NCBI GenBank assembly: GCA_947247005.1
Contig: OX365955.1
Span: 14,675,322-14,739,321, forward strand
Length of the DNA stretch: 64,000 bases
Reading direction: 5' to 3'
DNA from: Spisula solida
Taxonomy: Eukaryota; Mollusca; Bivalvia; Venerida; Mactridae
Numbering within the stretch: the first letter of the stretch is position 1; each line of letters starts with the position of its first letter. Positions 1 to 12,900 of the stretch are shown here, one piece after another. Both the position numbers and the translations under genes were made by a program. The notes under the pieces were generated by a model that was not told the origin of the DNA, searched no databases, and worked only from the letters and a program-made list of their open reading frames with translations.

Positions 1-292
1 TGACCTCCAGCTTCGAGGCAAGAGACGGAAAGTTTGTGAGATGGAAGGAATCTGGGTACGCTACGCTAAGCTCTTTCCAAATAGTCTCTTTATTTCTTTG
101 AATTGCCCAATGTATAGAAGTGATACATGGAGACTACCTCTAGGTTTCCAACCAGTTCACCTCTAGTTGGATTTGAAACACTGAAAAGCGTTTCTGAAAT
201 TTCCAGTGCCCCGGCCATTATTTGAACCAGTGACCTCCATATTGGTAGTCGAGAGCGCTAACCACTCGGCCACGGTTCTGCCCATCAACTTC
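1..292 (-). mobile_element. tRNA-headed SINE copy 1
   Basis: Read on the minus strand, 292-205 begins with a tRNA-like head: A-box-like TGGCCGAGTGGTTAGCGC and B-box-like GGTTCAAAT. The body contains GGAATCTGGGTACGCTA and CTCTTTCCAAATAG motifs shared with the copies at 28755, 29380, 46430 and 54105. The 3' end is cut by the window edge. Confidence 0.6.
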
Positions 293-1127
293 TCCACATG
301 TGGAAAAAAATTAACATTGTTATCAAATGTCATAGAAGTAATTGACCTGCCACGACTGGGAAAAATTCAATTGAACCCTAATCGCCAAATTTGCAAATCC
401 TGGACCATGGCAACTTTGCGCCAAGTTGCAAATAGTGAATTTGCCGCGTTGAAAATACATAGCAATAGCTACTTTGTTGTTTACAATTTGCTTTTATGAG
501 CTACAGCAACTGGGAATCATTCAACAGAAATAGGATTATCAGCTACAAATCCTGGCCGCATGCATTAGTTCATTTATAAGTATCCTACAAAATTTCCTGT
601 TTCTTAGCAACATAAATTTTCTATTTTTGGCAAAAAATACTAACACATTTTCCCTCTCTCAATCCCGAAAGCCAGTGATAATTATATTAAAGGGTCAAGA
701 GTACTTCACACTATGAATGCTTATATATGAACTTGGCACTGATAGTGTGAAACTTTGCCCATCACCTTGATGTAACAACAAATGGCCGAACCTATGATTT
801 ATAATAACTATTTGGTCCCCATTTGTACATGATAATTTGTTTGCTAATAGTAATTCAAAAAAACTGTTCAATCACGCAAAATTCTACATGTGTTACATTT
901 TACATAACTTTTAAATGTAATGTGACTTAAGAGAAACACGTTCTGTTAAAAGGTTTTATTTTCTACAGTGTGATGGAAAATTGTCATTTTGAAAGCAACT
1001 TCCCCCTTCTGATTTTCTCAACATATCCACTTATGGAATGTAAAACAGGGTGGCTACCGACTCTGGTAAACAATTACGAGGGAATTTTACAAAAATTAAA
1101 GGAAAACAGTTTATCTTCATTACTTTA
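293..1127. other. No feature recognised
   Basis: AT-rich, short ORFs only, no splice-framed homology. It may include untranslated BCL9 exons, but nothing marks them. Confidence 0.4.
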
Positions 1128-1510
1128 TTGTGCTCCCCAAAATCATTTTTGTGGGAGCATATAGTCGCCACTTTGTCTGTCTGTCCGATATTTTGTTTTC
1201 TGGACGATAACTCAAAAACTATTACACCTATTAATTTGAAACTTTGCATGTGCATAGATGTCGTTGAGGGGAAGTGCAGTGCTTAAGAATCATAACTCTT
1301 AAATGCATATTCATAGGTGAATAGATCTCATTGAGAGGATGTGCAATGCCCAAGAACCATAACTCTTTATTGCATATTTTTGGAGTTATTCCCCTTCTCA
1401 TACAGTATTGAAGATATCAATTTGAAACTTCATAGGTGAATAGATCTCATTAAGGGAAAGTGCAGTGCTCAAGAATCTTAACTCTTTATTGCATATTCAT
1501 GGAGTTATTT
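1128..1510 (+). repeat. Stem-loop/GTCTGTCC element, GTGCTCCCC type
   Basis: Starts with the imperfect stem GTGCTCCCC...GTGGGAGCATATAGTCGCC followed by a short TGTCTGTCTGTCCG run and a body with internal near-duplicates of 'CATAACTCTTTATTGCATATT' type sequence (three copies to about 1500). It is truncated or interrupted by the next element. Confidence 0.45.
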
Positions 1511-1518
1511 GTACTTTT

Positions 1519-1788
1519 TATGCCCCCGTATCGATAGATCGGGAGGCATATAGTGATTCACCTGTCCGTCCGTCCGTCCGTCCGTTCGTCCGTCCAGCCT
1601 GGTTAACCCAAATTGACCGTTTCTTCTAGCATCATTATGGCTTGCTACAAAGCTTCCAAACTTGCATGGATGTTGTATATGAACACTCTCCACACACCTG
1701 TATCACCTGACCCCATTTTGACCTTCACCTTGACCTAATTTTGGACTTAGACTTATTTATGGACAAGGCTTCCACAGGGGGCATAAGC
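1519..1788 (+). repeat. Stem-loop/GTCC element, TATGCCCCCG type
   Basis: The 5' end TATGCCCCCGTATCGATAGA folds back onto TCGGGAGGCATA. A CCGTCCGTCCGTCCG run follows, then TGACCT-rich sequence, and GGGGGCATAAGCG at the 3' end is a further copy complementary to the 5' arm. A second GGGGGCATAAG end at about 2204-2222 marks another partial copy. Confidence 0.55.
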
Positions 1789-3124
1789 GTTTATTGAACG
1801 CAGTCTTGTTCATACTTTATTCAAGTCAATGTCATATCCAGGCCTCAATAAATCCACTTGTCCGCTCGTCCTGCATAATTTTTCCTTATTTATTTATATA
1901 GCAGGACAAGTAAGATTTTGGGGTTTTCTTCTTTGTCTATATTGCAGGATGAGTGCTTTTTAAAATATTTGTTGAGGCCTGAAATCTCATACAGTATAGG
2001 ATAATTTTTATATCAATTTGAAACTTAATAGTTAAATAAATCTCATTCAGTTATAATGCAGAACCAAAGAACCATAACTCTCTTTTGCATACTTTTGGGG
2101 TATTTTTTCTGTGATAAACAGCAAACATTTTAATAGAATTATGGCCCCTGATTGACTGAGCTTTTTTATGGACAAGTTTTATTTATGGACTAGGCTTCCA
2201 CTGGGGGCATAAGGGGGGGGGCATGAAGGCAGTCTTGTTGACAGCAGTTTTTCTTGTTAATATATAATACTAGAGGTCACATTTTTTTCCTAATCTTCTT
2301 TTAACTGGGTCGCAATGTTTTTATTTTAACATTGACCTTTTCTTTCTGTGACTTCTTCTCTGACAAATTGCCATAGTTGTGCGTTGGTGGCCGTCTTGTC
2401 ATTAAAACATGTTTAAAACATTGACATTGGAAAGTCGTATTTGTATAGAACATTGAAAGTGATAATTCTTTTTCACAGTTGCTTCAATTTTGATATAGTC
2501 CTTTGTGCAAATTTAATACCTTTAATATAACAGTGTTCCCCCTCTAAACATCGCCTCTCTCAAGCGACATCCTCTTTTGAATGATGTTTGAAAGTCCTCC
2601 CCTGCACTTTTTAAAGTAAAAATTTCTCCTGGAAAAGGAAGCTCTTGTAACTTAAAATAAATACACATGTTTCAATTGGTGAAAATGAGTGTTTCAAAAT
2701 GTGATACTCTTGTTAAAAATTTGTCACACTTCTGACAAACATTCAGAGGATATGAATTCAATTCAAATTTTGCCCACAATTGGTACTTACTATAGAAACT
2801 ACGTTTGAACACCTTTGACTGTTGTTTCTTAATTTAAAATATTCCTTGACTCTAGCACATGTCACACTCATATGTCACACGTACTTAGTCAAGGTGTGGA
2901 GTTAGTCGGTTTTAGAATTTCTTAAAATTGGTTGAGGGCTTCAACAAACATGTCATTGTGATTGAAAAGCACTTGATTTGGACTTTTTGAATTTTATGCC
3001 ATCAGTTGTGTTGCAGATACTTGCTTCTAGAATACTTGGAAGTTTGACGTCACTCTATATGGTGGTATACGTGGATTGATTAAAATGTATTTATTCACAT
3101 GTTACGTGTTTTGTGTATTTCCAG
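1789..3124. other. Mostly unannotatable upstream sequence
   Basis: A partial 'CCACTTGTCCGCTCGTCCTG' element at about 1850 and an end fragment near 2200 are visible. The remainder is AT-rich with no coding signal until the BCL9 acceptor at 3124. Confidence 0.4.
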
Positions 3125-3176
3125 AGCAGGGAGTTAGATGTTGGACAACATGCATACAACTTCACCTGTAATCATG
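3125..3176 (+). CDS. BCL9: BCL9 exon with start codon
   Basis: The exon lies between a TTTCCAG acceptor and an ATG|GTAAGT donor. Coding begins at 3138 (MLDNMHTTSPVIM, 13 codons) and leaves in phase 0, matching the exon at 8108. The in-frame TAG at 3135-3137 closes the frame upstream, so bases 3125-3137 are 5'UTR. A second ATG at 3150 is an alternative start. The only uncertainty is that a 13-codon exon carries little homology signal. Confidence 0.72.
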
Positions 3177-6100
3177 GTAAGTCTTTTTTTATGTTCAGTT
3201 TTAAAACCCAATGCTGCGGGAGTCACAGCCTTTAAACCCGCTTGCCCAAAGTCTTTGATGGGTGAAATGTTATTGCAACCAGAACAGAAGTTTGTGTACA
3301 TGGGGACAACCAACTCTCTCCAGAAGTCCCATAATTGGTTGGTAGGATTTTTCTTTAAGAGTGATAATGACTTTTTTGTTGCGTAATCTGCTAGCATTTT
3401 CAGTTTGTCATATAGCCATAGTGACCAGGTTGTTCTTGGCAGTTGCTTGGTCCTTTCTAGTTTTAATTAATTTTTTAACATAAATTTTTTAACATAAATT
3501 TTTGAATTTTAATTTGATTTGCTCTCGGCATTTAGAATTTGATGTACATTGTTAAGAAAAAAAACCTATCCTGAAAACTTATATTGAAATAAAATTCAAG
3601 ATGGCTGCCAGTCATGGCTACCTCCATAGAGATTGACATTATTCAAAATGGCTCCTTGTTTAAATTTTTTTTGTAGAAATTCAGAAATAGGCTCCCAATT
3701 GAAATTTTTTGTTTGTAGCTTTTCAGAAATAAAAATAAAAATGAAGAATATGACTATAAAAAGATTTTTGTGCCATAAGGCCTGGATACAACCAAACTTG
3801 CGTGCTTTTATTGGTGTCCACAATTGGTTTCCGATTCATAACTTTAGTTTGGAATGAGATATCATGGTGAAACTTGCTGTGAAGGTAGCTTATGTAAAAA
3901 CCTTGCTGGTGATTGAAAGTGGGGCCAATGGGGTCAAGGTCACAGTTACTAAAAATACAAAAAACATTTCCGCTTAATATCTCTAGTTAGGAATGAGATA
4001 TCATGATGAAATTTGCTGTGTAGGTAGCTTACGTAAAAGCCTTGCTGGTAATTGAAAGTGGGGCCAGTAGGGTCAAGGTTATTGTTACTATAAATAGAAA
4101 AAATGTTTCCGCTCAATAATTCCAGTTAGGAATGAGATATCATGATGATACTTGCTGTGTAGGTAGCTTATGTAAAAACCTTGCTTGGGATTGAAAGTGG
4201 GACCAGTGGGGTCAAGGTCACTGTTACTAAAAATTTGGTTACAGTTATATTTCCATTAATTAGGGTAAGTGCCTTTATGGTAAGAGTGATTATGCTTATC
4301 GAAACCAGATTGATGCATTGAGTGATTATTCTTACCAAATTATGGTACAGTACTGTAAAGTTGATGGTTGCTACCAATTGCATTTCTATCTCCATGGCTT
4401 GAGAGTATGCTGCATATTGTTGGCAATGTCTAGTTGGTAATTATCAATTAAACAACTGATGTAAGATTCTGGCTTCTAGTAAATTCTATTAGGGTAAATA
4501 ATATATGAAGAATTTCTATGTACTGAACCGAATTGGTTGTCGTAATTTGCAAAATGGCATGTACCTTCTTAGTTTTGTCAAGCGGATTTATTCTCAGTCT
4601 GGCTTTAATGTCTAAATAGAATTTGTCTGTCCGTTTTTAGCTCACCTGCCACAAAGTGGCAAGGTGAGCTTTTGTGATTGTTTTTTGTCCGTCGTCCGTC
4701 TGTCAGTCTGTCCGTCCGAATGCACCGGTAGTTGTGGGGTGTGGAACAATAGGCTATTTTTAGATTCTAGTCATTCCGTCACTTGTGGGGTGCAAAATGC
4801 TACTTGTGGGTTGCAACCAAACAAAAGAAAGAACAAAAGAAAACCCCACAAATACCGTCTCATGAGTACGTCCGTCCGTCCGTTAGCTTTTTCACCGTTA
4901 ACACTCTAGCACTCTCCATTTTGCTTTGATCTTCATCAAACTTGGTCAGTAGTTGTACCTCAATGAAATATAGGTCAAGTTCAAATTTGGGTCATGTGGG
5001 GTCAAAAACTAGGTCAAAAGGTCAAATAATAAGAAAACCTTGTTAACACTCTGGAGGCCACATTTTTGCTTTGATCTTCATCATACTTGGTTAGTAGTTG
5101 ATACTCAATGAAATCTAGGTCAAGTTTGAAGTTGGGTCATGTGGGGTCAAAAACTAGGTCAAAAGGTCAAATAATAGGAAAACCTTGTTAACACTCTGTA
5201 GGTCACATTTTTGCTTTAATCTTCATGAAGTTTAGTCAAAATGTCTATCTTGGTGACCTTAAGGTCAAGTTCGAAGTTGGGTCATGTGGGGTCAAAAACT
5301 AGGTCAAAAGGTCAAATAATAAGAAAACCTTGTTAACACTCTGGAGGCCACATTTTTGCTTTGATCTTCATCATACTTGGTTAGTAGTTGATACTCAATG
5401 AAATCTAGGTCAAGTTTGAAGTTGGGTCATGTGGGGTCAAAAACTAGGTCAAAAGGTCAAATAATAGGAAAACCTTGTTAACACTCTGTAGGTCACATTT
5501 TTGCTTTAATCTTCATGAAGTTTAGTCAAATTGTTTATCTTGGTGGGTCAAGTTTGAAATTGGGTCATGTGGGGTAAAAAACTAGGCCAAAAGGTCAAAT
5601 AATAGGAAAACCTTGTTAACACTCTGGCGGCCACATTTTTGCTTTGATCTTCATCAACCTTAGTCAAAATGTCTATCTTGGTGACCTTAAGGTCAAGTTC
5701 GAAGTTGGGTCATGTGGGGTCAAAAACTAGGTCAAAAGGTCAAATAATAAGAAAACCTTGTTAACACTCTGGAGGCCACATTTTTGCTTTGATCTTCATC
5801 ATACTTGGTTAGTAGTTGATACTCAATGAAATCTAGGTCAAGTTTGAAGTTGGGTCATGTGGGGTCAAAAACTAGGTCAAAAGGTCAAATAATAGGAAAA
5901 CCTTGTTAACACTCTGTAGGTCACATTTTTGCTTTAATCTTCATGAAGTTTAGTCAAAATGTCTATCTTGGTGACCTTAAGGTCCAGTTCGAAGTTGGGT
6001 CATGTGGGGTCAAAAACTAGGTCAAAAGGTCAAATAGTAGGAAAACCTTGTTAACAATCTGTAGGTCACATTTTTGCTTTAATCTTCATGAAGTTTAGTC

Positions 6101-6887
6101 AAATTGTTTATCTTGGTGGGTCAAGTTTGAAATTGGGTCATGTGGGGTAAAAAACTAGGCCAAAAGGTCAAATAATAGGAAAACCTTGTTAACACTCTGG
6201 CGGCCACATTTTTGCTTTGATCTTCATCAACCTTAGTCAGTAGTGGTATCTTAATGAAATCTAGGTCAAGTTCGAAGTTGGGTCATGTGGGGTAAAAAAC
6301 AAGGTCAAAAGGTCGAATAATAGGAAAACCTTGTTAACACTCTGTAGGTCACATTTTTGCTTTAATCTTCATGAAGTTTAGTCAAATTGTTTATCTTGGT
6401 GACCTTAAGGTCAAGTTTGAAATTGGGTCATGTGGGGTTAAAAAACTAGGTCAAAAGGTCAAATAATAGGAAAACCTTGTTAACACTCTGACAGCCACAT
6501 TTTTGCTTGGATCTTCACCAAACTTGGTCAGTAGTTGTATCTTAATGAAATCTAGGCCAAGTTCGAAGTTGGGTCATGTGGGGTCAACAACTAGGTCAAA
6601 AGGTCAAATAAAAGCAAAACATTGTTAACACTCTAGAGGCCATATTTTTGCTTTAATCTTGATCAACTTTGGTCAAAATGTCTATCTTGATGACCTTAAG
6701 GTCATGTTTGAAGTTGGGTCATGTGGGTAAAAAACTAGGTCAATATGTCAAATAATAGCAAAACCTTTTTAGTCCCCTACCGGTTTATGACCGGAGGGGA
6801 CTATAGGTTTGCCCTCCGTCCGTCCGTCAGTCCGTCCGTCAGTCCGTCCGTCAGTCCGTCCGTCAGTCAGTCAGTCCGTCCGTCAGT

Positions 6888-6919
<32 letters not shown>

Positions 6920-9900
6920 CAGTCAGTCAGTCAGTCAGTCAGTCAGTCAGTCAGTCAGTCAGTCAGTCAGTCAGTCAGTCAGTCAGTCAGTCAGTCAGTC
7001 AGTCAGTCAGTCAGTCAGTCAGTCAGTCAGTCAGTCAGTCAGTCCGTCCGTCCGTCCGTCCGTCCGTCCGTCCGTCCGTCCGTCAAACAATCTGGATCCT
7101 GACATAACTCAAACAGTTTCCAAGCTAGGTTTATGAAACTTGGTATGTGGATAGGGGGCAATAAGGAGATTATGCATGTCGAAAAATATTTTGATTCTGA
7201 CAAAAATTGTGGTTGCTATGGCAACAGAAAGAGTGAAAATATGCCCAAATCTGGATCCTGCCATAACTTAAACAGTTTCCAAGTTAGGTTTATGAAACTT
7301 GATATGTGGATAGGGGGCAATAAGGGGATTATGCATGTCTAAAAATATTTTGATTCTGACAAAAAATTGTGGTTGCTATGGCAACAGAAACATTGAAAAT
7401 GGCCTCAAACCGGTAGGGGACTTCTGTATTGCTTGCAATTCTTAATTACTTGTTAACACTCTTGAGGCCTCAGTTTTGCTTTAACCTTCATCAAGTTAAG
7501 TCAATATGTTTATCTTGATGACCTTAAGGTCAAGTTCAAAGTTAGGCCATTTTTAGCAGGTGAGCGCCCCAGGATCTATGATCCTCTTGTTTTACATGTC
7601 TGACAATAAAACAAAACTGATGGTGAGTTTATAATAGTTTTTAGATAAAAATATTTGGTCATACTTCTTTTAGGGTTTTCTGCCCTTATTGAGGTTTATT
7701 CATACCTTGTGAATGAGAACCCTACTCTAACCCTTTATTCTTTAGTTCCATTCGTTAACCTCTATGCCTGCAGTATTAGTTATTCTGATAAGAAGCTATT
7801 ATATTGTAAAAAATAGTTTGATCATATAGCCTAGTGGTAGAGTGTCCACTTCAAAGTGCGAGAGGTCTCGGGTTCTATCCCAAGTTGTGACATACCAAAG
7901 TTGTTAACAATGGTACTGGTATTATCATCTTTGTTTGACATTCCATATAGTTCCAGGTAACTGCTGGCTTATCCAGCGTCAGAATAATGTGACTGGGTAG
8001 TCTCCATATGACTGAAATACTGTTGACCAGTGGGATTTAAAACAAAATTTAAAAAAATAGAAGAGGGCTGTCTATTTATTACACATTTTTTTCTGTTTTT
8101 TTTTCAGTCCTTGGAACAGAGTAAGAACTGCGTAGAGGAAGATAATGATGGCGATGTGCTCAAACAGGAGAACCAGGATCTGGCGGGTTTATTATCGTCC
8201 CCCGATCAAAAGGCCCGTGACAATGGTACACCGTCCAATATCAAGGTGGAACAAAACAACACGGGGGATATTAAGGAAGAAATTAAGGAAGAAATCCCAA
8301 TCAAACCAGAGCCAGGCAATCCTGGTAGCGTTGGCAAATTGCCAAACGGTGACACAAATTCAGGTACCTGTTCATTTATTGGTATTAATCTAAGTGGTAG
8401 TATAATTAAATGTTTTAAACAATAAAAATCCAATGTTATTATATTGGAATGTTTGTATCCAATTGTACTGTTTTCATATGACTCTGACGGAACTGAAAAC
8501 CAATGTAACGCTGATGGAACTCAGGAAACATGACATATAAGTTCCATCCGAGGGTTACATTGGTTTTCAGTTCCGTCAGAGCCATATGAAAACAGTACAA
8601 TTCTCTGACGGAACTGAGAAGCGGTGTATCGGGATATATACCATGATACTGGATGGTGCAGGATTGCTGTTTATTTCATATTAACTCTCATGGATGTGAA
8701 AATAATAAAAATAGCTGTTATACATACATACAAGGTCAATTTTTGTACTTACTTATTTGTTTTTATTACAGAAATGGATAAGAATGTAAACACACCGGGT
8801 GATGTGAAGCCAACTGATAAAGGTTAGAATACATGTTTCACCATTTATACATTACTTTTAGGTCAACCCTTTACTCCATAACTCCACTCTTCACTCTATA
8901 CCCATCAAAATCATTCTGAACAGAAATGAGAACGCAAAGATCTCTCCTGATTGCAGCTTTTTGGGACAGATATCAGGAGTGATTTCCCTTTAATAGGTTT
9001 CATGTGAAATTTTACTCGGATTACCTCCCTTCATACCTCATCTTTTGAGATGACAAAAGAGTGATCTCCCTTGATTAGGTGTCATGTGAAATTTATAGAC
9101 TTCTTTAACTTGGATTATCTCGCTACATACTCACAATAATTGGAAAATAATTAATGATGGACCTGGAATAGAGATCGGTGAATTGGAACAACTATGAGTT
9201 GTAGCTAGTCAATTATCGAGATATTGACAATTGTAGTCCCGTCGATTTAAATTTAAAATTACTGAAAACTACTTTGACAAAATGAAAATTTTAGAGCCAT
9301 TTAAGATGGCTATGGCTGAGATCAAACTCACAGAACAGGTTTTATCGTATCCGTGGTTCCCAATCTTTCATATTTGCGGTTGCACATTTTAAGCTCACCT
9401 GTCACAAAGTGACAGGGTGAGCTTTTGTGATCACTCTGCTGTCGTCCGTCTGTCCACAATTTGCTTGCGTAGAGACTAGAGGTCACAATTTTGGCTAATC
9501 ATTATAAAACTTGGTCACAATGATCATGTCAACAAAATATAGGTAATTTAAAGTTTGATATTGGGTCATCCGAGGCATAAAACTAGGTCACAATGTCAAA
9601 TAATAGAAAAACCTTGTGTAGTCACTAGAGGTCACAATTTTTAACTTACCTTAATGAAACTTTGTCACAATGATCATATCAACAAAATCTAGGTCAAGTT
9701 AGGTCTATGTGATGTCAATTTCAAGGTCGCTTTATAAGACAATATGACAACCATGTACATGCAATAGAGGCTACCATTAAGGGGTCTTCATGAACTACTA
9801 TGACAGGTGAGTGACCTATGGCCCTTTGGGCCCTCTTGTATATGTGTATTTATTGACTGATTATCTTTGTTGTTACTGTAATATTTCAGCAATTAATATT

Positions 9901-12900
9901 GGTTGAATGATTAAATATTTCAGATTAGTTTTCATATGTAATATGAAATGGTACCGCTGTATTTTAATTACCATTACCCTTTTAAAACATTTTTCTTGCG
10001 TTTGATTGTTAGAAAGTTATATAGGTATGCATTTATGTAATACTGAAACACTTGCAAACTGTTGATTTACATCAACTGGATCATTATTAGTGTTGCCCCC
10101 ACCCTCGGACACACACTTTTCATGTGGGTGTGTTTTATGGACTATAAGATATCTCACCCGAGGGGTCGGGTTTTAACCAGAGACGAGGCTTGCCGAGTTT
10201 CTGGTTAAAATTCTGACCCCGAAGGTGAAATATCCTTATCTTACATCGACTGTCTCATGATGATTATTTTTCTCCGACGTAACTTGAGAAAATGGGAGTT
10301 AATAACATTATTTCGTTTTTCATGGCGTCAACATGACGTCATCATAATTTAACGTTTACTGTTTACGAAAATAAAGCTGTTTAGTCATGCTCATGAAAAT
10401 GCTTTTTAAACGGTATAGGGCCTGTTGATGTTTGTCTTGTTAGCTTAATATTGTCAGTTACATGTAAATCCCGAAACTAAAATAGTCTGCTCTATGTCGC
10501 GTGTACCCCCATGCTCTATGTCGCGTGTACCCCCATGTAAGATAGTCCACTCTATGTCGCGTGTACCCCCATGTAAGATAGTCCACTCTATGTCGCGTGT
10601 ACCCCCATGCTCTATGTCGCGTGTACCCCCATGCTCTATGTCGCATGTACTCCCATGTAAGATAGAGCTATCTTTCATAAGCAACTGGCCTGTCTTACAT
10701 AATTAGCAATGTCCGAGAATAAGTTGTCTCTGTTATTTCTCTTTGTGAGTGCAACTCCCAGCATCAATTACTAGTTTAGTCCCAAATGTCCAAATGATGA
10801 ACGTAAAAAGATTTTTTGCTGCACCAAATTTTACAAGAATTACTTTTCAATAAAGTAAATAAAGATGTGGAACCAAAGACCATAATAACCGATGTGTTTA
10901 GCAACATTTTGGCCTTAAATCTAAGTTGTAAATCTTCTGTTTTATCACATTTCAGCGAAACCCGAGGCAAATGGAAATCCTAATACACCTCTGATGGGAG
11001 ATACACAGATGCAAAGTCCCGCTAATATGAACCAGATGCATCGTGGGAATATGGGGTCCATGGGAATGAGCCCTGGCTCTGCTGGTATGCCACCTCATAT
11101 GGGGCCACAGATGGGTCCAGGACCAGGGCCTCAAGGTGGTCCACCGATGGGTCCAGGTCCTGGTCCCGGTCCTGGGCCTGGTCATGGACCACCAGGTGTT
11201 ATGCCTGGTGTAAACCAACCTGGTATGATGGGACCAATGGGGCCTGGCGGTCCTATGGGACCGGGGCCAAATGGAGGCTTACCACAGCAACAACAGGTAG
11301 CTAGTGAAGGACAGTTGGTTCAACAACAGAGTGAGATTTTTGTCTTCACCACACAACTAGCCAATGAAGCCGCCCAGGCTGTGCAGGGCGGTCAGTATAA
11401 GAATATACTGTCTTATCACATGGATCAACCTGCTACTAAATCCTTTATACAGGTACCACCGCCATCAATGTTCCTCACTCGGCTTCTTTCTACCTTATAG
11501 TCTAAACTTACACCCAGCAGAAGGTCTCTCTCATGTTGTTTTGGCCACAATTAATGAGCTTCTTTAGCAGTTCTTATCTTTAAATTTTACGAAAATGTTT
11601 CATGGTTTCAAAATATAACTAAAACCTTTCATGGTTTCAAAATATAACGAAATCCTTTCATGGTTTCAAAATATAACGAAAACCTTTTATGGTTTCAAAA
11701 TATTACGAAAACATTTCATGGTTTCAAAATATTATGTATAAGCTGTTGATTTCATTGAATAGATCGTATTTTAAGAAATGTATCACGTCATTGACTTACA
11801 CCTTTTAGACCGTACTATTATCTTGGCCTTATCACTATTGATTTTCTCTAGTACGATGTATAGGAAAGGTTTCTTTAATTTGAATTTTTTAGCAACTTTT
11901 CAAATTGTTTTTCTTCATTGTCTGCTCTGTTCATCCTTAAATTTAAATCGGTTAAACTTTAAAACTTAACAGTTCTTTTGTTTTAACTCAATATCAAAAT
12001 TGTCTTTAGTAAAAATATTTTGAATTGTGTAGGTCTTATGGTCTCTGTTGACTTTCAAATTCAAATTTTCTTAATTTAAAACTTTTTTGTCGTAAGGTTG
12101 CCAGAGTTTCAAATCTTGAAATTTCTTGGCTTTGACCTGAAATACTTATGGTTCAAAGTTTTTGGCAAAAAATTACTGTAAGAAGTAAAGAAGCCCAGTG
12201 AAGGAGAGAATTTTGGCCAATAGACTTCAGGCGGTCGGAAAAGGATTCAATTTCCAAATAAAGTCAATAGAAATTTTGGGGAAATCAAAAATATAGAAGA
12301 AGTTTGTAAAGAGGACAGGGGTAATTATAATTGGGCAAAGAAATTTAGAACTAAAAAAAAAAACAATGTGAACAGTATTAATTAAAATGAGTCATGTATA
12401 AGGATAGTTTGGTATTCTAATTGCACAAAAAATGTAGTTTATATAATGAATATAATGCTGAAGACGAAAACCAACCATTCTGTTTATGTTACTGCTGTTC
12501 TGCATGCCCGAGTGTTTGCGTGCACTCTGCTACATCCATACTTATATAGCACTATACCATCCCTGCATGACTCTCGCTCATAATAAAACAAAATGTCATA
12601 CAAACAAAATGTGTGCGCCGCTCTATGTTTATTACTAGGTGATGGCTTGTTTGTTATTTTTTTGGCTAACAATTTCTTACCAGATTTCCATCCTTACTGT
12701 ATAACCAGTCACTATAACACATTATTACACTGTATCATGGTTTGCCTGATAAGAACATACAAACTATATTTGGATACTTGATCCTTTTCCCTCCATTGCG
12801 CCTACATACTATATAATGTTATTCCTGTTTTGTGTTGTGTGTTTTGAAATCATGATTATACATGTATGTTTATGCTTGTTATGGCTGAATAATGTAGATT

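Larger units (their letters stand above)
4637..7592 (+). mobile_element. Large stem-loop element of CTCACCTG type with internal tandem array
   Basis: Begins with TTTTAGCTCACCTGCCACAA folding on GTGGCAAGGTGAGCT, then a GTCCGTC run, and ends with AGCAGGTGAGCGCC followed by a terminal hairpin AGGATC-TAT-GATCCT and CTTGTTTT. Two shorter copies (9391, 16255) share both ends. The interior is expanded by a ~145-bp tandem array and carries a nested element at 6770. No transposase frame is seen, so it is non-autonomous and of unknown class. Confidence 0.7.

Noticed and set aside
6745..7107. ORFs of Ser/Val/Gln/Arg repeats
   Set aside because: They are translations of the GTCC/GTCA tetranucleotide tract in an intron.
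7827..7900. Functional tRNA gene
   Set aside because: A- and B-box-like motifs are present but the acceptor stem does not close and the sequence continues into a SINE body. The same applies to 205-292, 29005-29092 and 32770-32860.
10454..10706. MSRVPPC and antisense repeat ORFs
   Set aside because: A tandem repeat whose unit lacks stops; no splice context within the BCL9 intron.
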